Translations under genes and position numbers: made by a program
Shown here: in pieces, positions 1 to 10,932 of the stretch
Numbering within the stretch: the stretch's first letter is position 1
Layout of the letters: every line of letters begins with the position of its first letter
Source: an uncultured Acidobacteriia bacterium
GTDB taxonomy: Bacteria; Acidobacteriota; Terriglobia; Bryobacterales; Bryobacteraceae
Direction: 5' to 3'
DNA: 64,000 nt
Assembly: GCA_903900705.1 (NCBI GenBank)
Contig: CAIUOG010000119.1
Span: forward strand, 1-64,000
Notes under the pieces: generated by a model
Database searches by the model: none
Told to the model about the DNA's origin: nothing
Seen by the model: the letters and a program-made list of their open reading frames with translations, nothing else

Positions 1-12
1 CGCATCCACAAG

Positions 13-132
<120 letters not shown>

Positions 133-138
133 AAATTC

Positions 139-174
139 AAAAGCCCGACCCCCAAAAAGGTCGGGCTTTTTCAT
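139..174 (+). terminator. Rho-independent terminator of the rRNA operon
   Basis: Arms AAGCCCGACC (141-150) and GGTCGGGCTT (159-168) are perfect complements around an 8-nt loop. A run of T follows the stem. It lies 7 nt after the 5S 3' end. Confidence 0.93.
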
Positions 175-236
175 TTTGGTACAAACTTTCCCTGAGAGCT
201 TTCCCCGCATCCCGGCACTAACTATGCACACGCACA

Positions 237-635
237 TTGCAAACTGCAGCTCTGGCCGTTGCACTGGCCGCCCTTTCTCTGGGGGCACAGGCAGCGCCGA
301 TCCCGGTTCCCGCGACGATCGATTCCCCTCTCTTTACGGTTACGGATTTCCTGGCCTCACTCAATCCCCGGATTGATCTGGTCGCCCCGCAGAACGAACT
401 ATTCGAATCGCTCACACCACCTCCTCCGCAACTCGGGGATTTTGATGGCAGCGTGCCGCCGATTCCCGGGCCGGTTCGGGGTGCAGTGCTGGCCGCCGCC
501 GAACCACCGACATTTCTGACGCTGCTCGGCCTGCTGTCCGGCGTGGCGGCAATTCGGGTCCGGCAACAGTTGGCGATCGAGAAACGCCGCCGGTACCGTC
601 GCCGAATCCGAATCGACTTTCGTCAGTTGGCCTGA
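237..635 (+). CDS. small secreted protein with a PEP-CTERM-like tail
   Basis: A 132-residue protein of unknown function. The N-terminus is a signal peptide (hydrophobic stretch about residues 3-17, then AQAAP). The C-terminus has an EPP tripeptide, a hydrophobic segment TFLTLLGLLSGVAAI and many arginines, which resembles a PEP-CTERM/exosortase sorting signal. The basic tail is longer than in canonical signals, so that reading is tentative. The start is TTG: there is an in-frame stop at 219-221 and no ATG or GTG between. No clear Shine-Dalgarno is visible. It stands alone between the rRNA terminator and the convergent DUF2911 gene, with which it overlaps by 13 nt. Confidence 0.55.
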   Translation: MQTAALAVALAALSLGAQAAPIPVPATIDSPLFTVTDFLASLNPRIDLVAPQNELFESLTPPPPQLGDFDGSVPPIPGPVRGAVLAAAEPPTFLTLLGLLSGVAAIRVRQQLAIEKRRRYRRRIRIDFRQLA

Positions 636-1159
636 ACCGTAAAGGGGATGTAGGCCTCGGTGTTTTCCCACATCAGGGCCAGTGTCCCTCTATTCCCGCC
701 CTCGTTGCGAAGTTCGATCCGGAAGGTCTCCACTGGTTCGGTGAGCTTCCGGACCAGCATGCGGGTCCGGCCAATGTCCCGGGCGGCGCGATAGTTCAGG
801 TGAAACTGACCAGTCTCCCTGTTGATGATCAGGGTCCAGTCCTTCTCGGTGGGGATGGTCCAGATGCTGTAAGAGCCTTTGGGGATCTTCAGGTCTCCGA
901 GCCGGATATCCGCGCCGAGGTTGAACCCTGTCGCAATGTTCGCTCCGGTGCACCAGACCTCGCCATACGGAACCAGTGCGCCCATGATCCTGCGACCGTG
1001 TGCGGAGGGTGCGAAGTAGTCGACGGAAAACTCCCTGCCAGCAATGGAGACGCTCGCCTTCGCTTCGGGGCTCGTGTAACGCCCACGCTGTGCCGTAGAC
1101 ACGCCGCGTCCGAGAACGGTTCCAAGACTCAACAGAAAAGAACGCCGGAAGAGCTTCAT
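623..1159 (-). CDS. DUF2911 domain secreted protein
   Basis: A 178-residue protein. Residues 1-23 form a signal sequence starting MKLFRRSFLLSLG, ending near STAQ. The rest matches the DUF2911 family: a SPEAKASVSIAGREFSVDYFAP start, GEVWCTGANIATGF, a KGSYSIWTIPTE motif and WTLIINRETGQF. The family is common in Acidobacteriota and Bacteroidota, and its biochemical function is unknown. The gene follows the LysR gene on the same strand with a 63-nt gap, so co-transcription is possible but not shown. Confidence 0.85.
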   Translation of the reverse strand: MKLFRRSFLLSLGTVLGRGVSTAQRGRYTSPEAKASVSIAGREFSVDYFAPSAHGRRIMGALVPYGEVWCTGANIATGFNLGADIRLGDLKIPKGSYSIWTIPTEKDWTLIINRETGQFHLNYRAARDIGRTRMLVRKLTEPVETFRIELRNEGGNRGTLALMWENTEAYIPFTVQAN

Positions 1160-1222
1160 TCCGCCATCCTACCCCATATCGGGGCACCTATCGAGACGGA
1201 GCAATTTCCAGGCGCAACGGGG

Positions 1223-2107
1223 TCAGGCTATCACGAACTGCAGGAACTCGCGGGCGGCGCGGCTCAATTTCTTTTTCTTCCGGTGGATGATGGCGACGGG
1301 GCGCCGCAGTTCCGGGGCATGGAGGGGGATGGAAACCAGGCGACGCTGTTCAAGCTCCGCCTGCATGGTGCGTTCCGGCAGGATACTGATGCCGGAGCCC
1401 AGCGCCACCGCCTCTTTGATGGACTGGATGTTATCGAGCTGCATGACGATGGAAATCTCCACATCGCTTTCCCGGAAGAAGCGATCGAGTTCCCGGCGGA
1501 TGATGACTTCCTCGTCAAACGCAATGAAGGCTTCTCCGTGCAAGTCGCGCGGCACCACCATCTCACGACCGACAAATGCGTGGGATGGATATGCCGCGAC
1601 GGTCATGCGCTCTTCCCGCCAGGGCACGACCGTCAGGTCGCGCCGATGTTCCGGATAACTGATGAAGCCGAGGTCCGCTTGATCTTCGAGCACGGCTTCG
1701 TACACTTTGTCCGGGCGAAGCAACTGCACGTGAATGGCGGCGCCGGGGAATATCTTGCCGAACTCTTCGCGCAGCCGACCCATTTCGGAAAGACCGATGG
1801 AATAGATAGATGCGATGCGGATCACGCGTTCCGCGGAATCCTTCATCTCTTCGAGCGCGGCGGTGAAGTCTTCGGCGCGTCGAAGCACGTCGCGGCAAAG
1901 GTCGGCGTAGAGTTTGCCGGCGGTGGTTAGTCCCAGCGGCCGGGTGGAGCGGTCGAAGAGTTCGATCCCCAGCCGCTTTTCGAGATCCTGAATATGCTGA
2001 GTCGCTGCGGACTGGCTGATGCCGTTCAGCTGCGCGGCCCGGCTCAGACTCTTGGCATGGACTACATCACGGAAAAGCTTGCAATCAGCGAAGATCACCT
2101 CCGCCAC
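1223..2107 (-). CDS. LysR-family transcriptional regulator, divergent from gltBD
   Basis: A 294-residue LysR-type regulator. The N-terminal winged HTH (about residues 6-64) has the typical SLSRAAQLNGISQSAATQHI helix pair followed by LEKRLGIELFDRS. The remainder is a periplasmic-binding-protein-like effector domain (about 90-290), with the usual GSGISILPE motif near 250. It starts with GTG at 2107; a second GTG at 2098 is possible. It is divergent from gltB over a 113-nt gap, the arrangement of GltC in Bacillus, so control of glutamate synthase is plausible. The effector cannot be read from the sequence. Confidence 0.9.
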   Translation of the reverse strand: MAEVIFADCKLFRDVVHAKSLSRAAQLNGISQSAATQHIQDLEKRLGIELFDRSTRPLGLTTAGKLYADLCRDVLRRAEDFTAALEEMKDSAERVIRIASIYSIGLSEMGRLREEFGKIFPGAAIHVQLLRPDKVYEAVLEDQADLGFISYPEHRRDLTVVPWREERMTVAAYPSHAFVGREMVVPRDLHGEAFIAFDEEVIIRRELDRFFRESDVEISIVMQLDNIQSIKEAVALGSGISILPERTMQAELEQRRLVSIPLHAPELRRPVAIIHRKKKKLSRAAREFLQFVIA

Positions 2108-2163
2108 TATATCATAAGTAAATCTAATGAAGGCTGTAATCTAAATTTCGTTTGCGTGATAAT

Positions 2164-2196
2164 ATCTCAACCTGCTAAGATTGGGAAACTACCCAA
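2164..2196 (+). promoter_or_regulatory. inverted repeats in the lysR-gltB intergenic region
   Basis: ATCT (2164-2167) and AGAT (2178-2181) form a LysR-box-like dyad with a 10-nt spacer. TTGGG (2181-2185) and CCCAA (2192-2196) form a second small dyad. Both lie between the divergent genes, where a LysR regulator would bind. The operator role is inference. Confidence 0.35.
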
Positions 2197-2220
2197 CGTA
2201 TCTACCCAAGGGCTAGCTAT

Positions 2221-5200
2221 ATGAGCCACTCTTCCGGCATTCCAGTTTCTCTTCTTCCCAATGACTCCGTCGCCATGGGCCTCCCGGAGGCACAGGGTCT
2301 TTATTCTCCAGCCAACGAGCATGACGCCTGCGGTATCGGCTTCGTAGCGAACATCAAGGGCCATAAATCTCACGACATCATCGAAAAAGGGATTCAGATT
2401 CTCATCAATCTGACCCATCGCGGCGCCTGCGGTTGCGATCCGGAAACCGGCGATGGCGCTGGTCTGCTGATCCAGATCCCCCATCGCTTTTTTGCCCGCG
2501 AAGCCAAGGCACTTGGATTTACCCTGCCGGCTCCCGGCGATTACGGCGTGGGCATGGTTTTCATGCCGGTGGAACGTCACGAGCGGCTGGTCACGGAAGG
2601 TATTGTGGAGCGGATTGTCCGCGAAGAAGGCCTTCCCTTGCTGGGCTGGCGCGATACGCCGATTGACGGCAACGCCATCGGCCGCGTCGCCCGGGCGTCG
2701 CAGCCTTACATCCAGCAGATCTTTGTGGGACGGCCCTCCAGCATCACGCCGGATCAATTTGAAGCTCGCCTGTACGTGGCCCGCAAGCGGATGGAGGCGG
2801 AAGTCGCGGCGGAAGCGGAGGAGTTGCCGAACCGCGGGATGTTCTACGTCCCCTCGCTCTCGGCGCGGACCATCATTTATAAGGGCCTGCTGCTGGCTCC
2901 TCAGATCGCGAAGTTCTACATTGAGCTTTCAGACCCGGACGTGATGAGCGCGCTGTGTGTGGTCCACCAGCGTTTTTCGACCAACACGTTTCCGACCTGG
3001 CAGCTGGCGCACCCGTTCCGCTATGTGGCCCACAACGGGGAAATCAACACCGTCAAGGGCAACGTCAACTGGATGCATGCCCGAGAGTCGATCCTGCAGT
3101 CGGACCTGTTTGGTGACGAGATCCAGAAGCTTCGGCCGATCATTCAACCGAACGGCAGCGACTCCGCCGCCTTCGACAACGCACTGGAACTGCTGGTGCA
3201 ATCGGGACGCTCACTCCCGCACGCGGTTGCGATGCTGGTGCCCGAGGCCTGGGACGGTCATCCGTACATGGATGACAAGAAGAAGGCGTTCTACGAGTAC
3301 CACTGCTCGCTGATGGAGCCCTGGGACGGTCCGGCGGCGATTACGTTTACGGATGGCCGGGTGATTGGCGCGACCCTGGATCGCAATGGTCTGCGTCCGG
3401 CCCGATATGTCGTGACGCATGACGACATGGTGGTGCTTTCGTCAGAAGCCGGCGTGTTGCCGGTTAAGCCCGAAAACGTCAAAATGAAGGGCCGTCTGCA
3501 ACCAGGCAAGATGTTCCTGATCGACCTGGAACAGGGCCGAATTGTTTCAGACGACGAACTGAAGGGCCAGCTGGCGAACCGCCAGCCGTATGGCGAATGG
3601 CTGAAGGAATACCAGATCACACTGGACAAGCTGCCGGAACCGGCCCGTGTGCACGGGTCCGACCATGCCACCATCATCGCCCGCCAGCGCGCCTTCGGAT
3701 ATACGGACGAAGACGTCCGGATGCTGATGACGCCCATGGCGGCGAACGGCGAAGAGCCGCTGGGCTCGATGGGTGTGGATACGCCGCTGGCCTGTCTGTC
3801 CGACAAGCCACAGCCCCTGTTCAACTACTTCAAGCAGCTTTTTGCGCAGGTGACGAATCCGCCGATCGATCCGATCCGCGAAGAGATGGTGATGTCGCTG
3901 GTCAGTTACATCGGCCGCGAGCAGAACATCCTCGCCGAGACGCCGCAGCACTGCCACACCATGAAGCTGCCGCATCCGATCCTGACCAATCGGGATCTGG
4001 AGAAGCTGCGCCGCGTCTCCCGCGGCGACTTTCTGGCCACCACGCTGCCGACCCTCTTCCCGGCCGCCGATGGCGAGGTGGGGCTGGAGCGCGCGCTGGA
4101 CGGCGTCTGCCGGCGGGCCTCGCTCGCCATCGATGCGGGCTACACGATCCTGATCCTCTCTGACCGCGGAGTGGACCCGAACTATGCTCCGATTCCGAGC
4201 CTGCTCGCGCTGACCGCGGTTCACAACTATCTGATCCGCGAAGGCAGCAGAACGCAGGTGGCGCTGATTATCGAATCCGGCGAGCCGCGCGAGGTGATGC
4301 ATTACGCGCTGCTGATCGGATACGGCGCGAGCGCCATCAATCCGTATCTCGCGATTGAAACGCTGGAAGATCTGGCGATCCGGGGCAATCTGCCCGAAGG
4401 CACGTCCTTCGACAAGGCGCTTTATCACTACATCAAGGCCATCAACAAAGGGTTGCTGAAGGTCTTCTCGAAGATGGGCATCTCCACGCTGCAGAGCTAT
4501 CGCGGCGCGCAGGTGTTCGAAGCGATCGGCCTGAACAGCGAGCTGGTCAAAAAGTATTTCACGGGTACGGCTTCGCGGATTGAAGGCGTTGGGCTGGATG
4601 TTCTGGCGCGCGAAGCCACCATGAAGCATTCCATCGCGTTCCAGCACCTTACGGACGCGGACACGGAACTGCCGGTGGGCGGCGCTTATGCATGGCGCGT
4701 CCGGGGCGAGGATCACCTGCTGAATCCGGCGACCATCAGCAAGATGCAGCACGCGGTGCGGCAGTCAAGCTATGCGACCTTCCGCGAATACACCGACACG
4801 ATAGACCTTCGGAATCGGGAAATCTGCACGCTGCGAGGCCTGTTCGAATTCAAGCCGGGTACGCCGGTTCCGATTGAAGACGTGGAACCGGCCAGCGAAA
4901 TCGTCAAGCGGTTTGCCACGGGCGCGATGTCGTTCGGGTCGATTTCGAAGGAAGCCCATGAAACCCTGGCCATTGCGATGAACCGCATTGGCGGCCGGTC
5001 GAACACGGGTGAGGGCGGGGAAGACGAAGAACGTTTCAAGCCGGACGCCAATGGTGATCTGCGGCGCAGTTCCATTAAACAGGTTGCCAGCGGGCGCTTC
5101 GGCGTGACCACGAACTACCTGGTGAATGCGGACGAACTGCAGATCAAGATGGCGCAGGGAGCGAAGCCCGGTGAGGGCGGTCAGCTTCCCGGTCACAAGG

Positions 5201-6846
5201 TGGATGACGTGATTGCGAGGGTGCGGCACTCGGTCCCCGGGGTGGGGCTGATTTCGCCGCCGCCGCACCACGATATCTACTCGATCGAAGATCTGGCGCA
5301 GCTGATTTACGATTTGAAGAACGTGAATCCGAAGGCCCGCATTTCGGTGAAGCTGGTGGCGGAAGTAGGCGTCGGCACGGTGGCGGCGGGCGTTTCGAAG
5401 GCGCACGCGGACGTGGTGCTGATCAGCGGACACGATGGCGGCACCGGCGCCTCGCCGCTGACTTCCATCAAACATGCCGGCGCACCGTGGGAACTGGGCC
5501 TGGCGGAAACGCAGCAGGTGCTGGTGCTGAACGATCTCCGCAGCCGGATTCGGGTGCAGACGGACGGCAAGCTGGCCACCGGTCGCGACGTGGTGATCGC
5601 CGCGCTGCTGGGCGCCGAAGAGTTTGGCTTCTCCACGATGCCGCTGGTTGCGATGGGCTGCATCATGATGCGCAAGTGCCATCTGAATACCTGTCCGGTC
5701 GGTATCGCCACGCAGGATCCGGCGCTGCGCGCGAAGTTTGCGGGGCAGCCGGAAGACGCCATTAACTTCTTCTTCTTCATTGCCGAACAGGTGCGCGAAA
5801 TCATGGCGCAACTGGGCTTCCGGCGGATGGATGACATGATCGGCCACGTGGAGCATCTCGATACCCGGAAAGCGGTGGACCACTGGAAGGCGAAGGGGCT
5901 GGACTTCTCGGAACTGCTCTACAGTCCGCCAACGCCGTCCCGCGTGGCGCGCCGCTGCACGATTAAGCAGGATCACGGCCTCGACGAAGCGTTGGATTTC
6001 AAGCTGATCGATCACGCCAAGGATGCGATTGAGAGCCTGACTCCGATTGAAATCAAGCTGCCGATCAAGAATATTCACCGAACGGTGGGGGCGATGCTGT
6101 CGGGCGAAATTGCCCGGCGGTATGGGTCGGTCGGGCTGCCGAAGGACACCATCAAATTCAAGTTCAACGGTTCGGCGGGGCAGAGCTTCGGGGCATTTCT
6201 TGCGCCAGGCGTCACGCTGGAACTGGAAGGCGAATCGAACGATTACGTGGGCAAAGGCCTCTCCGGCGGGCGGCTGATTGTCTATCCGCCGAAGAACTCG
6301 ACCTTCGTGCCGGAAGCGAATATCCTGGTGGGCAACGTGGTGCTGTATGGCGCGACCAGTGGCGAAGCCTTCTTCAACGGCATGGCAGGCGAGCGCTTCG
6401 CGGTGCGGAATTCGGGAGCGAGCGCGGTGGTGGAAGGTCTGGGCGACCACGGCTGCGAGTACATGACCAACGGTCTGGTGATCGTGCTGGGCAAGGTGGG
6501 CCGCAACTTCGCGGCGGGCATGTCGGGCGGAATCGCTTACGTTCTGGATGAGACCGGGCAGTTCTCGGCGTACCGGTGCAACAAGACCAGCGTTGATCTG
6601 GAACAGGTCTTTGATCCGGCTGACCAGGCGCTGCTGAAGGACTGGATCGGACGGCATCTGGAAGTGACGGGCAGCCCGCGGGCGAAGTGGATTCTTGACA
6701 ACTGGGCGGCGATGCTGCCGAAGTTTGTGAAGGTCTACCCGCATGAATTCAAGCGGGTGATGAAGAAACGCGAAATGCAGGCGGTGGCAGCCGCGCAACT
6801 GGCTGCATCACAGATCTCCTCATCTCAGCAGGCGGTGACGAACTAA
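2221..6846 (+). CDS. gltB: glutamate synthase (NADPH) large subunit
   Basis: The 1541-residue alpha subunit of GOGAT. With GltD it makes two glutamates from glutamine, 2-oxoglutarate and NADPH in the cytoplasm. The nucleophile of the class II glutaminase domain is Cys37 (DACGIGF), so a 36-residue propeptide is presumably removed. The glutaminase domain continues with [20 protein letters not shown] near 255. The FMN synthase domain begins near 900 ([17 protein letters not shown]) and contains [10 protein letters not shown] near 1070. The 3Fe-4S ligands are Cys1147, Cys1153 and Cys1158 (C-x5-C-x4-C). The C-terminal GXGXG beta-helix starts near 1313. Length and domain order are complete. The stop codon overlaps the gltD start. 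Confidence 0.99.
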   Translation: MSHSSGIPVSLLPNDSVAMGLPEAQGLYSPANEHDACGIGFVANIKGHKSHDIIEKGIQILINLTHRGACGCDPETGDGAGLLIQIPHRFFAREAKALGFTLPAPGDYGVGMVFMPVERHERLVTEGIVERIVREEGLPLLGWRDTPIDGNAIGRVARASQPYIQQIFVGRPSSITPDQFEARLYVARKRMEAEVAAEAEELPNRGMFYVPSLSARTIIYKGLLLAPQIAKFYIELSDPDVMSALCVVHQRFSTNTFPTWQLAHPFRYVAHNGEINTVKGNVNWMHARESILQSDLFGDEIQKLRPIIQPNGSDSAAFDNALELLVQSGRSLPHAVAMLVPEAWDGHPYMDDKKKAFYEYHCSLMEPWDGPAAITFTDGRVIGATLDRNGLRPARYVVTHDDMVVLSSEAGVLPVKPENVKMKGRLQPGKMFLIDLEQGRIVSDDELKGQLANRQPYGEWLKEYQITLDKLPEPARVHGSDHATIIARQRAFGYTDEDVRMLMTPMAANGEEPLGSMGVDTPLACLSDKPQPLFNYFKQLFAQVTNPPIDPIREEMVMSLVSYIGREQNILAETPQHCHTMKLPHPILTNRDLEKLRRVSRGDFLATTLPTLFPAADGEVGLERALDGVCRRASLAIDAGYTILILSDRGVDPNYAPIPSLLALTAVHNYLIREGSRTQVALIIESGEPREVMHYALLIGYGASAINPYLAIETLEDLAIRGNLPEGTSFDKALYHYIKAINKGLLKVFSKMGISTLQSYRGAQVFEAIGLNSELVKKYFTGTASRIEGVGLDVLAREATMKHSIAFQHLTDADTELPVGGAYAWRVRGEDHLLNPATISKMQHAVRQSSYATFREYTDTIDLRNREICTLRGLFEFKPGTPVPIEDVEPASEIVKRFATGAMSFGSISKEAHETLAIAMNRIGGRSNTGEGGEDEERFKPDANGDLRRSSIKQVASGRFGVTTNYLVNADELQIKMAQGAKPGEGGQLPGHKVDDVIARVRHSVPGVGLISPPPHHDIYSIEDLAQLIYDLKNVNPKARISVKLVAEVGVGTVAAGVSKAHADVVLISGHDGGTGASPLTSIKHAGAPWELGLAETQQVLVLNDLRSRIRVQTDGKLATGRDVVIAALLGAEEFGFSTMPLVAMGCIMMRKCHLNTCPVGIATQDPALRAKFAGQPEDAINFFFFIAEQVREIMAQLGFRRMDDMIGHVEHLDTRKAVDHWKAKGLDFSELLYSPPTPSRVARRCTIKQDHGLDEALDFKLIDHAKDAIESLTPIEIKLPIKNIHRTVGAMLSGEIARRYGSVGLPKDTIKFKFNGSAGQSFGAFLAPGVTLELEGESNDYVGKGLSGGRLIVYPPKNSTFVPEANILVGNVVLYGATSGEAFFNGMAGERFAVRNSGASAVVEGLGDHGCEYMTNGLVIVLGKVGRNFAAGMSGGIAYVLDETGQFSAYRCNKTSVDLEQVFDPADQALLKDWIGRHLEVTGSPRAKWILDNWAAMLPKFVKVYPHEFKRVMKKREMQAVAAAQLAASQISSSQQAVTN

Positions 6847-8264
6847 TGGGAAAAGTAACCGGCTTCCTTGACTACTCACGCGAAACGCCCGGCAGGCGTC
6901 CGCCGGCTGATCGCATTAATGACTGGTTTGAGATTTACCAGCCGTTTCCGGAAGACAAGATCAAACAGCAGGGCGGTCGCTGCATGGATTGCGGCGTGCC
7001 GTTCTGCCATACCGGTTGTCCGGTTTCGAATATCATCCCGGACTGGAACGACCTGGTGTGGCGCGGGCGCTGGCGGGAAGCAATTCGCGTACTGCACAGC
7101 ACCAACAACTTTCCGGAATTCACGGGCCGCATCTGTCCGGCGCCCTGCGAGGCATCCTGCGTGCTCGGTATCAATGAACCCGCGGTCACCATCAAGAACG
7201 TTGAGAAGACCATTGTGGATCGCGCGTGGGACCAGGGCTGGATTGTGCCGGAGATTCCGCCGTCCCGCACGGGCAAGCGTGTTGCCGTAGTGGGGTCGGG
7301 CCCGGCCGGCCTGGCGGCGGCTCAGCAGCTGGCGCGCGCCGGCCATTCGGTGACAGTTTTTGAAAAGAGCGACCGCATTGGCGGCCTGCTGCGCTACGGG
7401 ATTCCCAACTTCAAGATGGAGAAGCACCTCATTGATCGCCGCGTCGCACAGATGACGGCGGAGGGTGTGGAGTTTGTGGTGAACGCGCATGTGGGCGTCA
7501 CCGTTCCGGTGGCGGAACTGCAGCGCGACTTCGACGCGATTCTGCTGGCGGGCGGCGCTGAACAACCGCGCCACCTGAAAGTGCCGGGGCGAGAACTGAA
7601 CGGCATTCATTACGCGATGGAATTCCTCCCGCAGGCGAACAAGGTCTGCGAGGGCGACACCGTTCCGGGTCAGATTCTGGCGACCGGCAAGCGGGTTGTC
7701 ATCATCGGCGGCGGCGATACCGGCGCGGATTGTCTGGGGACAAGCCACCGGCAGCGCGCCGCGCACATCACGCAGTTTGAACTGATGCCGAAACCGCCGG
7801 AGTCCCGCGCGCCGCAAACGCCGTGGCCGCTCTGGCCGATGCAGCTTCGTACGGAAAGCGCGCACGAGGAAGGTGGTCTGCGGGACTGGAGCGTCAACAC
7901 GGTCCGGTTCAGCGGCGACGAGCAGGGAAATGTGAAGAAACTGCACGGCGTCCGCGTGGGTCCGCCGCCGACGTTTGCGGCGATTCCCGGCAGCGAATTC
8001 GAGATGGATGTCGATCTGGTGCTGCTGGCGATGGGCTTCACGGGGCCGGTTCGCAACGGACTGCTGGAAGAACTCGGCGTGGCGCTCGATAACCGCGGCA
8101 ATGTGCAGGCGAATGCCAGCTACATGTCGTCGGTGCCGGGGGTTTTCGCGGCGGGGGACGTGCGGCGCGGTCAGTCGCTGGTGGTGTGGGCGATTGCGGA
8201 AGGTCGCAAGGCTGCGCGTGGCATTGACGAATACCTGATGGGTTCCTCGAAGTTGCCGGTTTAA
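6846..8264 (+). CDS. gltD: glutamate synthase small subunit
   Basis: The 472-residue beta subunit passes electrons from NADPH through FAD to two 4Fe-4S clusters and on to GltB. Cluster cysteines are visible at 46, 49, 54 and 58 ([13 protein letters not shown]) and at 97, 101 and 105 (CPAPCEASC). The FAD Rossmann motif [14 protein letters not shown] lies near 148. The NADPH motif [13 protein letters not shown] lies near 285. A second FAD motif, [19 protein letters not shown], is near 430. Its ATG shares one base with the gltB TAA, so the two are probably translationally coupled. Confidence 0.98.
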   Translation: MGKVTGFLDYSRETPGRRPPADRINDWFEIYQPFPEDKIKQQGGRCMDCGVPFCHTGCPVSNIIPDWNDLVWRGRWREAIRVLHSTNNFPEFTGRICPAPCEASCVLGINEPAVTIKNVEKTIVDRAWDQGWIVPEIPPSRTGKRVAVVGSGPAGLAAAQQLARAGHSVTVFEKSDRIGGLLRYGIPNFKMEKHLIDRRVAQMTAEGVEFVVNAHVGVTVPVAELQRDFDAILLAGGAEQPRHLKVPGRELNGIHYAMEFLPQANKVCEGDTVPGQILATGKRVVIIGGGDTGADCLGTSHRQRAAHITQFELMPKPPESRAPQTPWPLWPMQLRTESAHEEGGLRDWSVNTVRFSGDEQGNVKKLHGVRVGPPPTFAAIPGSEFEMDVDLVLLAMGFTGPVRNGLLEELGVALDNRGNVQANASYMSSVPGVFAAGDVRRGQSLVVWAIAEGRKAARGIDEYLMGSSKLPV

Positions 8265-8273
8265 TCCTCTTTT

Positions 8274-8735
8274 ATGATTCGCGCTGCCCAGGCGGAAGAC
8301 CTTGCGGAGGTTCGGGAGATCTTCCGCGAGTATGCCGCCTGGGTGGGCAACGATATCTGTTTTCAGGCTTTTGAACGCGAGCTGGCGACCTTGCCGGGAC
8401 GCTACGCGCCGCCTTCAGGCCGGCTTCTGCTGGCATTTTCCGGGGAACGGCTGGTGGGTTGCGCCGCGTTGCGGGGGCTGGAGCCGGGTGTCGGTGAGAT
8501 GAAGCGGCTGTATGTGCGGGAGGAAGCCCGTGGCGCCGGTCTGGGTCGCGAATTGGCGCAACGGATTATCCGCGAGGCGCGGGAATCGGGGTACCACAGC
8601 CTTCGTCTCGATACGCTACCCCGGATGGAATCCGCCATACGACTTTATCGGGATCTGGGCTTTTCAGAAATACCACCCTATGGCGATAACCCTCCCGAAG
8701 CGATCTGTTTGGAATTGACCCTGCCACATTTGTAA
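8274..8735 (+). CDS. GNAT-family N-acetyltransferase
   Basis: A 153-residue single-domain GNAT protein. It starts MIRAAQAEDLAEVREIFREYA. The acetyl-CoA motif A is seen as KRLYVREEARGAGLGRELAQ (about residues 79-98), and a C-terminal ESAIRLYRDLGFSEI segment is typical of motif B. It lies 9 nt downstream of gltD on the same strand and may be read from the same transcript. The acyl acceptor is unknown. Confidence 0.88.
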   Translation: MIRAAQAEDLAEVREIFREYAAWVGNDICFQAFERELATLPGRYAPPSGRLLLAFSGERLVGCAALRGLEPGVGEMKRLYVREEARGAGLGRELAQRIIREARESGYHSLRLDTLPRMESAIRLYRDLGFSEIPPYGDNPPEAICLELTLPHL

Positions 8736-8851
8736 AAAGTCCGGATGGAAGCCCTCAGAAATCTGTTATAACCAAAGAAACTCTTGCGTTCGCGCTGTGT
8801 TTGCGTTGAGGTAGAGTGTGAGGGCCGCGGCTCGGGGAAGCTGCCCGGAGG

Positions 8852-10921
8852 GTGATTCGCTTGATCAAGACCAAATGGACGGCGCCCGCTGTGGCGTCCG
8901 TAGTCGCACTGGGGATATGGGGCTTAACGCCGTCCCGGGCGCAGGAACCCGTGCCGCAGTCGCGGACGGAAAAGCAAACCGCAGTCAATGCTGAGGAAGA
9001 CGCGCTTCCGGTGGAGCATGCCGAGTGCAGTTTCTTCGGGGCGTCGCGGGAACGATTCCTGCCTCGCATTCATCCCAAAGCGGAATCCGTCCCTGGCCGT
9101 CTGACGCGCCAGTTTGGCACGCTGGCCGCGCGCCTGAACACGAATCGGGAAAAGCCGTTTGCGGCCGCTTCGTCGGGCAACGGCAACCTGATCGACAAAT
9201 ACATCTTCGCTGACCTGCAGGCCAACAACATCACCCCGGCCGGAAAGACCACGGATTACGAATTCATTCGCCGCGTCACGCTGGACCTGACGGGCCGCAT
9301 TCCCACGGCGGATCAGGTGGCGCAGTTCGTTGCCAGCACAGACCCGGACAAACGCACCACCGCGATTGACCAGATTATGGTCCGCTCCGAGTGGGTGGAC
9401 AAATGGACAATGTTCTATGGCGATCTGTTCAAAAACACCGCGAGCGCGGTGCAGGTGCAGATTCGTCCGGAAGGCCGCAACGCTTTTTATAAGTACCTGC
9501 ACAACGCGCTCAGCACGAACCGGCCGTATAACAAGATGGCGACAGAAATGATCGCCGCGCAGGGGAACAACAGCTTCGACCAGACGAACGGCCAGCTCAA
9601 CTACCATGTGCTGGGCGTGGTGACTGGTGGTCCCACGCAGGATATTTTCGATAATCAGGCCGCCAACGTAGCGGACCAGTTTCTGGGTCTTGCCCATGTG
9701 AACTGCCTGCTCTGCCACAGTGGCCGCGGCCATCTGGACAGCCTCAGTCTCTGGGGCTCGCAGGTCACCCGCGCCCAGGCCTGGGGCTTCGCGGCATTCA
9801 TGTCGCACACCTGGACCCGCAGCATCGCCACGCCGCAGGATCCAAACAACGCGAACGCCCGCTACAACTATTTCTCGCTGGATAAGTACACCACCGATTA
9901 TGCGCTGAACACCACGACCGGGAATCGCCCGGCGCGGCAGCCGATTGGCAGCACCAGGACCATCACGCCGGTCTATCTGTTCGACGGCAACAAGCCGTCA
10001 AGCGGAGAGGATTACCGCGTGGCGCTGGCCCGCAATGTGACCGGCGATTTCCAGTTCGCCCGAGCCGCCGTGAATTACATCTGGGCGGCGTTCTTCGGCC
10101 GGGGTATTGTGGATCCGCCGGATCAGTTCGACCCGGCCCGCCTGGACCCTGACAATCCGCCGCCGGACCCGTGGACTCTGCAGCCTTCGAACGCCCGGTT
10201 GTTGAATGCCCTGGCGCAATATTTTATCGACAATAACTACAGCGTTAAGTCCGTACAGCGCCTGATTCTGACTTCCGATACCTATCAGCTTGCCTCGGAG
10301 TACAACGGCACGTGGGACCCCGCGTGGGAGCCTTACTTCGCCCGGCACTTTGTGCGCCGGCTGATGGCCGAGGAACTGCATGATTCCGTGGTCACCGCGA
10401 TCGGTACGCTGCCGACTTATACCGTGAACGGGTTCTCGAACGACTCCACGGTATACGGGGTGACCTCGCCGGGCTTCGGCAAGATCAACTATGCGATGCA
10501 GGCGCCGGACGTGGTCAATATGCCGGATAACGGCGGCGCGGTCAGCCAGTTCATGGACGTCTTTCTGCGCGGCAACCGCGACGACCAGCCCCGCAAGACA
10601 GAAGGTTCGATCCTGCAGGCCCTCGGCCTGATGAATGACGCGTTCATTCAGAACCGGATTCATGCGACCGGCGCCGGCGCCACGGCCACGTTCCTGACAA
10701 AGTTGCTGGCACAGTATCCCACCAATGAAGACGCTCTGGTGAACAGCCTGTTCCTGAATGTTCTGAATCGCTATCCCACGGCCGATGAGAAGGCTGACTC
10801 AATTGCGCAGCTGAACAGCGGCCAGAAGCTCGCCAATGGCATCGGCGTGAATCTGAAGACCAACGCGGAGGATCTGCTCTGGGCGTTGTTTAACAAAGTC
10901 GACTTCGTGTTCAATTACTGA
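8852..10921 (+). CDS. DUF1549/DUF1553 domain secreted protein
   Basis: A 689-residue protein with a signal sequence (about residues 9-30, ending SRAQ). The DUF1549 domain contains the FIRRVTLDLTGRIPTADQV signature near 145. A CLLCH motif near 286 occupies the place of the CxxCH motif that these proteins carry between the two domains. The DUF1553 domain follows, with FVRRLMAEELHDSVV near 505. Unlike the paralogue at 40555-43152 it has no N-terminal cytochrome-like domain. The start is GTG, preceded by CGGAGG. It is paired with the downstream DUF1501 gene. Function of these pairs is unknown. Confidence 0.88.
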   Translation: MIRLIKTKWTAPAVASVVALGIWGLTPSRAQEPVPQSRTEKQTAVNAEEDALPVEHAECSFFGASRERFLPRIHPKAESVPGRLTRQFGTLAARLNTNREKPFAAASSGNGNLIDKYIFADLQANNITPAGKTTDYEFIRRVTLDLTGRIPTADQVAQFVASTDPDKRTTAIDQIMVRSEWVDKWTMFYGDLFKNTASAVQVQIRPEGRNAFYKYLHNALSTNRPYNKMATEMIAAQGNNSFDQTNGQLNYHVLGVVTGGPTQDIFDNQAANVADQFLGLAHVNCLLCHSGRGHLDSLSLWGSQVTRAQAWGFAAFMSHTWTRSIATPQDPNNANARYNYFSLDKYTTDYALNTTTGNRPARQPIGSTRTITPVYLFDGNKPSSGEDYRVALARNVTGDFQFARAAVNYIWAAFFGRGIVDPPDQFDPARLDPDNPPPDPWTLQPSNARLLNALAQYFIDNNYSVKSVQRLILTSDTYQLASEYNGTWDPAWEPYFARHFVRRLMAEELHDSVVTAIGTLPTYTVNGFSNDSTVYGVTSPGFGKINYAMQAPDVVNMPDNGGAVSQFMDVFLRGNRDDQPRKTEGSILQALGLMNDAFIQNRIHATGAGATATFLTKLLAQYPTNEDALVNSLFLNVLNRYPTADEKADSIAQLNSGQKLANGIGVNLKTNAEDLLWALFNKVDFVFNY

Positions 10922-10932
10922 GTGAGGATGCC

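Noticed and set aside
800-1930. Plus-strand open frame of 376 residues
   Set aside because: It is antisense to the DUF2911 and LysR genes, both of which have clear motifs.
4765-6798. Long minus-strand open frame (677 residues) and another at 3547-4752
   Set aside because: Both are antisense to gltB, which is fully conserved. The translations are Arg/His-rich with no motifs.
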